This document shows, piece by piece, positions 7,119-9,696 of a DNA stretch of 9,696 nucleotides. Source of the DNA: Candidatus Nealsonbacteria bacterium RIFCSPHIGHO2_02_FULL_43_13 (lineage in GTDB: Bacteria; Patescibacteriota; Minisyncoccia; Minisyncoccales; MHMH01); NCBI GenBank assembly GCA_001819295.1, contig MHMD01000015.1, forward strand, positions 1 through 9,696, in the 5' to 3' direction. The position numbers were made by a program, and so were the translations under genes. Every line of letters starts with the position of its first letter. The first letter of the stretch is position 1. The notes under the pieces are model-generated. The model worked only from the letters and a program-made list of their open reading frames with translations. It was not told where the DNA came from and made no database searches.

Positions 7119-7372
7119 TTACTAAAGAAGAGGTGCAACATATCGCCGCTTTGGCCAGATTAAGTATAACCAAAAAAGAGGAAGGAAAATTCCGGCAAGA
7201 CCTCTCGGCGATTTTGGATTATGTGGAGAAGTTAAAAAAAGTTGATGTTTCTGAAACAAAAGAAACTTCGCGCTCCATATCGATTAAAAATATAATGAGA
7301 GCAGATGAAGTTTCAAAATTTGAGAAAAAATTAATCGATGGCCATTTAAAAGTAAAGTCAATTTTAAGATGA
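7115..7372 (+). CDS. gatC: Asp/Glu-tRNA amidotransferase subunit C
   Basis: GatC is the small subunit that wraps around GatA and bridges it to GatB in the complex converting Glu-tRNA-Gln and Asp-tRNA-Asn to Gln-tRNA-Gln and Asn-tRNA-Asn. The 85-residue product is slightly shorter than usual (about 95). It keeps the pattern ITKEEVQHIAALARLSIT, the helix ILDYVEKLKKVDV (33-45) and the linker RADEVSKFEKK. The C-terminal FKVPKVL of many GatCs reads LKVKSIL. Both ends use ATGA-type 4-base overlaps, with mreB upstream and gatA downstream, and there is no clear Shine-Dalgarno, so translation probably depends on coupling. Confidence 0.92.
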   Translation: MITKEEVQHIAALARLSITKKEEGKFRQDLSAILDYVEKLKKVDVSETKETSRSISIKNIMRADEVSKFEKKLIDGHLKVKSILR

Positions 7373-8802
7373 TTTTGACTGAATTAACCATTAGTCAGGC
7401 GCATCAGGGTTTGAAAAAAAAAGAATTTTCCGCAACGGAGCTTTGCCGGGCTTATTTTAACAATATTGAAAGTACCAATAAGGAAATTTTCGCCTTTCTG
7501 GCATTAAGAGAAGACCGGGCCCTAAGCGAAGCTAAAAAAGCCGACGATTTGATTGCTTGCGCCCAAGATTTTCCGATTTTAACCGGCATACCCATAGCCG
7601 TTAAAGATAATATTTTAGTTGAAGGAACGAAATGCACGGCCGCTTCCAAGATGCTCGAGAACTATGTCGCTCCTTATGATGCCACGGTCGTCAAAAAATT
7701 AAAAAAACAAGGAGCGGTAATTTTAGGCAAAACGAATCTTGATGAGTTTGCTATGGGCTCTTCTACCGAGAATTCGTGGTTCGGGCCTACCCGCAATCCA
7801 AATGACTTAACAAGGGTGCCGGGAGGTTCTTCGGGCGGTTCTGCGGCCTCGGTAGCCGGCAAGATGGCTCTGGCCGCCCTAGGCTCTGACACGGGCGGCT
7901 CTATCAGATTACCGGCTTCTTTCTGCGGAGTGGTGGGGCTTAAACCTACCTACGGCGCGGTTTCCAGATTTGGCTTGATGGCCTTCGCTTCCTCTTTGGA
8001 TCAGATCGGTCCCATTACGAAAACCGTGGAAGATGCTAAAATAGTATTTGAGGTTATCAAAGGCAAAGATAAGATGGATTCGACATCAGTCGAATCCCAA
8101 TTTCCAATTAACAATTTCCAATTTTCAATTAAAGATTTGCGGATTGGCGTGCCGAAAGAATATTTTGTGAAGGGGATTGACCCGGAAGTGGAAAAGATCA
8201 TCGGGGCAGCTATTAAGAAATACGGAGAAGTTGGAGCCGAGATAATTGAAGTGAGCCTGCCCCACACCGAATATGCGCTGCCGGCCTATTATATTATTAA
8301 TCCGTCGGAAGCTTCGGCGAATTTGGCCCGTTACGATGGCATCAGATACGGATATAGCGAAGTCCAAAATCCAAAATCCAAAATCCAAAATTTATTGGAT
8401 GTTTATATGGAAACGAGAGGAAAGGGGTTCGGGGCAGAAGTGAGGAGAAGGATTATGCTGGGCACTTACGCTTTATCGTCCGGCTACTACGAGGCTTACT
8501 ACAAAAGAGCGCAGAAAGTGAGAACTAAAGTCATTGAAGATTTTAACAATGCTTTTAAGAAGGTTGATTTGATTTTCACGCCGACCTCGCCCGTTTTGCC
8601 TTTTAAAATCGGTGAGAAAATCGACGATCCTCTGGCCATGTATCTGGTCGATGTTTATACGGTTTCGATAAACTTGGCGGGTTTGCCGGCACTCTCTGTG
8701 CCTTGTTCTGGGGCAGGGAAGCTGCCGGTGGGCTTGCAAATCATCGGTAAACCGTTTGAAGAAAATAAAATTTTTGAAGCCGGTAAAATTTGTGAATATT
8801 GA
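7369..8802 (+). CDS. gatA: Asp/Glu-tRNA amidotransferase subunit A (glutaminase)
   Basis: GatA releases ammonia from glutamine and channels it to GatB. The 477-residue protein is an amidase-signature enzyme with the Ser-cisSer-Lys triad exactly at the S. aureus numbering: K79 (IAVKDNI), S154 (PGGSSGGSAA) and S178 (DTGGSIRLP). The length is close to the usual 480-490. Two segments look foreign: residues 243-254 (SQFPINNFQFSI), replacing a loop of similar length after DSTSV, and residues 332-341 (VQNPKSKIQN), where about five extra residues follow RYGY. Both are encoded by 7-bp tandem repeats (8098-8132 and 8363-8390). The reading frame stays open and the core motifs are intact, so the enzyme is probably functional. 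gatB is not adjacent; the next gene starts inside the gatA end. Confidence 0.95.
   Translation: MILTELTISQAHQGLKKKEFSATELCRAYFNNIESTNKEIFAFLALREDRALSEAKKADDLIACAQDFPILTGIPIAVKDNILVEGTKCTAASKMLENYVAPYDATVVKKLKKQGAVILGKTNLDEFAMGSSTENSWFGPTRNPNDLTRVPGGSSGGSAASVAGKMALAALGSDTGGSIRLPASFCGVVGLKPTYGAVSRFGLMAFASSLDQIGPITKTVEDAKIVFEVIKGKDKMDSTSVESQFPINNFQFSIKDLRIGVPKEYFVKGIDPEVEKIIGAAIKKYGEVGAEIIEVSLPHTEYALPAYYIINPSEASANLARYDGIRYGYSEVQNPKSKIQNLLDVYMETRGKGFGAEVRRRIMLGTYALSSGYYEAYYKRAQKVRTKVIEDFNNAFKKVDLIFTPTSPVLPFKIGEKIDDPLAMYLVDVYTVSINLAGLPALSVPCSGAGKLPVGLQIIGKPFEENKIFEAGKICEY
8076..8132 (+). repeat. Hairpin plus degenerate 7-bp tandem repeat inside gatA
   Basis: A perfect 9-bp inverted repeat, GGATTCGAC (8076-8084) and GTCGAATCC (8089-8097), with a 4-base loop, is followed directly by five copies of a heptamer: caatttc, caattaa, caatttc, caatttt, caattaa (8098-8132). 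The left hairpin arm falls in codons for the conserved DSTSV motif, so only the part from about 8091 seems extra. Heptamer arrays of this look are known as dispersed short tandem repeats in cyanobacteria and occur between genes in environmental genomes; that link is from memory and unverified. Confidence 0.75.
8363..8390 (+). repeat. Four perfect copies of a 7-bp tandem repeat inside gatA
   Basis: Four exact copies of TCCAAAA run from 8363 to 8390. The downstream edge makes a weak stem with ATCCAA (8383-8388) and TTGGAT (8395-8400). Seven-base units shift frame by one each copy, so the peptide pattern repeats only every seven codons (QNPKSKI then QN). The frame of gatA stays open. The region encodes a stretch where other GatA proteins have a shorter loop between RYGY and the following Tyr-containing helix. 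Confidence 0.8.
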
Positions 8803-9322
8803 TATTAGCTTAAATACTATTATTTCGTTCTTAGCCTCTCCTGAAATCCAGCAGAAATTGCTTTGGGTTAAGTTCGGATTTTTATTAACCGGTTTAATTC
8901 TATTGATATTCATCGTGGTGCTCGTGTTGAAAACTCACTATCTGCAATGGCTGTTTCTAGAGAATGTTTGGGAGTTTTTCACTTTTCGGCCGTTCGGGGC
9001 GAAAAGAATTACCAAAATCTGGAATAGAATTATTACCCGTCTTAATACCAATTCAGAATCAGAATCAAAGATGGCTGTTATCGAAGCTGACGATTTATTG
9101 GACGTTTCTTTAAAAAGATTAGGCTTTACCGGCGGTACTCTTGAAGAAAAATTAGGCAAATTGACAGCGGCGACCGTGGGCAACCTTGATGATGTTTACG
9201 CGGCGCATAAGGTTCGCAATAATATCGTTCATAATCCCGATTATCGCTTGAGCCAGGATGAGGCGAAAGCCGCTCTGGAAGCCTATCAAAGGGCGTTTAA
9301 TTCTTTGCAGATTTTAACCTAG
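8792..9322 (+). CDS. Membrane-anchored protein with HEPN-like C-terminal domain
   Basis: I prefer the GTG at 8792, giving 176 residues and an 11-base overlap with the end of gatA. A TTG at 8756 would add 12 residues but overlap gatA by 47 bases. One strong TM segment runs from about residue 24 to 46 (core FGFLLTGLILLIFIVVLVL). A basic juxtamembrane stretch (KRITKIWNRIITR) and a Ser/Glu-rich linker follow. The C-terminal part (about 96-173) is helical, with EADDLLDVSLKRLG, then AHKVRNNIVHNPDYRLSQDEAKAALE. R142 and H147 form the R-x4-H pattern of HEPN domains (often RNases or nucleotide-binding). Similar one-TM plus EADxLLD...RNxxxH proteins are, to my recollection, common in Parcubacteria. The true role is unknown. 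Topology would put the HEPN part inside if the basic stretch is cytoplasmic. Confidence 0.75.
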   Translation: MNIDISLNTIISFLASPEIQQKLLWVKFGFLLTGLILLIFIVVLVLKTHYLQWLFLENVWEFFTFRPFGAKRITKIWNRIITRLNTNSESESKMAVIEADDLLDVSLKRLGFTGGTLEEKLGKLTAATVGNLDDVYAAHKVRNNIVHNPDYRLSQDEAKAALEAYQRAFNSLQILT

Positions 9323-9333
9323 TTGATTTTTTC

Positions 9334-9339
9334 TATAAT
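9334..9339 (+). promoter_or_regulatory. Probable -10 box for the tRNA cluster
   Basis: Consensus TATAAT lies 12 bases after the stop of the preceding gene and about 30 bases before the first tRNA, in the same CTATAATT context as the frr promoter. No convincing -35 hexamer stands at the right distance (ATTTTA at 9311-9316 is the nearest) and there is no TG extension, so strength is uncertain. Transcription would start near 9346. Confidence 0.5.
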
Positions 9340-9369
9340 TCCATTACAATAAGATGGCGTATCTGACAT

Positions 9370-9440
9370 AGCGCCGTGGAGGAGTAGTACCTCGTCAGTC
9401 TCATAAGCTGAAGGCCCCCGTGCAATTCGGGGCGGCGCAA
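9370..9440 (+). tRNA. Initiator tRNA-fMet (CAT), unusual D/T loops
   Basis: A 71-base cloverleaf: acceptor 9370-9376 with 9433-9439, D-stem GAGG/CCTC, anticodon arm TCAGT-CTCATAA-GCTGA with CAT at 9402-9404, variable AGGC, T-arm CCCCG-TGCAATT-CGGGG, discriminator A. Initiator features are the unpaired 1-72 position (A-A), A72-A73, the A11:T24 pair in the D-stem, the loop CTCATAA and the G30:C40 pair. The usual three G:C pairs at 29-31/39-41 are reduced to A:T, G:C, T:G. The D-loop AGTAGTA is short, lacks G18 (A instead), and the T-loop has G at position 55 where T is nearly universal. CCA is not encoded (CAA follows). Confidence 0.85.
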
Positions 9441-9455
9441 CAAGGTTTTTATGAG

Positions 9456-9527
9456 GCCGGCATAGCTCAGTGGCAGAGCGAGCGCTTCATAAGCGTTAGG
9501 TCGTTGGTCCGATCCCAACTGTCGGCA
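9456..9527 (+). tRNA. tRNA with CAT anticodon, elongator Met (or Ile2)
   Basis: A 72-base cloverleaf: acceptor GCCGGCA/TGTCGGC, D-arm GCTC-AGTGGCA-GAGC (C11:G24, elongator type), anticodon arm AGCGC-TTCATAA-GCGTT with CAT at 9488-9490, variable AGGTC, T-arm GTTGG-TCCGATC-CCAAC, discriminator A. The T-loop has C at position 55 in place of T. CAT can mean elongator Met, or Ile if the C is modified to lysidine by TilS; the sequence alone does not settle this, although loop TTCATA fits many Gram-positive elongator Met tRNAs. CCA is not encoded. It lies 15 bases after the initiator tRNA. Confidence 0.88.
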
Positions 9528-9541
9528 CAGTAGTTTTATAT

Positions 9542-9615
9542 GGGGACGTAGCTCAATTGGTTAGAGCATTGGCTTGTCGAGCCAAGGGTTGCGAGTTCGA
9601 GTCTCGTCGTCCCCG
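9542..9615 (+). tRNA. tRNA-Asp (GTC)
   Basis: A 74-base cloverleaf: acceptor GGGGACG/CGTCCCC, D-arm GCTC-AATTGGTTA-GAGC, anticodon arm TTGGC-TTGTCGA-GCCAA with GTC at 9576-9578, variable GGGTT, T-arm GCGAG-TTCGAGT-CTCGT and discriminator G73, an Asp identity base. All loops are canonical, unlike its two neighbours. CCA is not encoded (CAA follows). It lies 14 bases after the previous tRNA, so the three are probably one transcript. Confidence 0.95.
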
Positions 9616-9629
9616 CAATGTAGGACATT

Positions 9630-9660
9630 TCGCCCAAACTTGGGCGATTTCCCTATTATT
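9630..9660 (+). terminator. Probable terminator after the tRNA cluster
   Basis: TCGCCCA (9630-9636) and TGGGCGA (9641-9647) form a perfect 7-bp stem with an AACT loop, followed by TTTCCCTATTATTTT. The stem is good, but the T-run is interrupted, so termination may be only partial. Its position 15 bases after tRNA-Asp fits the end of the tRNA transcript. Past it, to the window end at 9696, I see no gene. Confidence 0.55.
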
Positions 9661-9696
9661 TTGCGTGTTTTGAGGGGTTCTAACCTCCATAAGTTC

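Noticed and set aside
8098..8390. Repeats in gatA as a CRISPR array or transposon ends
   Set aside because: Units are 7 bp and contiguous with no spacers, the gene frame continues through them, and there is no transposase or target-site duplication.
8756..8791. TTG start extending the HEPN-like protein by 12 residues
   Set aside because: It would overlap gatA by 47 bases; the GTG at 8792 overlaps by 11, the same overlap as proS with mreB here.
9333..9518. Minus-strand open frame of 61 codons across the tRNA genes
   Set aside because: It covers two well-folded tRNAs on the plus strand and is a by-product of their composition.
9661..9696. Possible hairpin GAGG...CCTC and a T-loop-like string near the window end
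   Set aside because: The stem is only 4 bp and the T-loop-like string has no pairing acceptor or stems within the window; too little to call.

Overview
This window is a tightly packed, all-plus-strand block of housekeeping genes from a small-genome bacterium. The most economical guess is a Candidate Phyla Radiation / Patescibacteria lineage (Parcubacteria-like). The grounds are: genes that overlap by 1 to 11 nt or are separated by a few bases; weak or absent Shine-Dalgarno sequences; a mini prolyl-tRNA synthetase without the bacterial editing insertion; an frr-rseP-proS run from which the usual uppS-cdsA-dxr genes are absent; a one-helix membrane protein with a HEPN-like domain; and tRNA genes without encoded CCA. 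This assignment is inference; there is no rRNA or marker tree here.

Layout. Positions 1-62 carry the last codons of an unidentified upstream gene, followed by a strong intrinsic terminator (72-104). From 146 onward an uninterrupted run begins: murA (first committed step of peptidoglycan precursors), mreB copy 1 (cell-shape actin), holB (clamp-loader delta prime), an internal extended -10 promoter, frr (ribosome recycling), rseP (site-2 intramembrane protease), proS (mini ProRS), mreB copy 2, gatC and gatA (Asp/Glu-tRNA amidotransferase subunits; gatB is not in the window), and a membrane-anchored HEPN-like protein starting inside the end of gatA. A promoter-like box then precedes three tRNA genes (initiator Met, a second CAU tRNA, Asp-GUC), a modest hairpin terminator, and about 50 bases in which nothing is recognisable.

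How the genes work together. MurA and the two MreB paralogues concern cell-wall synthesis and its spatial guidance. HolB belongs to replication. Frr, ProS, GatC, GatA and the tRNAs belong to translation. RseP is membrane proteolysis. The mixture looks like a streamlined core-gene cluster, not a dedicated system. No mobile element, CRISPR array or defence island is visible.

Most worth a second look: (i) the two MreB paralogues differ at ATPase positions. Copy 2 has Gln in place of the catalytic Glu before the Pro of motif EP (residue 140) and again in the phosphate-2 loop (residue 169), and has a hydrophobic N-terminus that copy 1 lacks. (ii) gatA contains two different in-frame 7-bp tandem repeats, one next to a perfect 9-bp hairpin, encoding surface-loop peptides. 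(iii) The initiator tRNA combines clear initiator features with a non-canonical D-loop/T-loop pair (A18 and G55), and its neighbour also lacks T55. (iv) A TM-anchored HEPN-like protein is translationally coupled to gatA.
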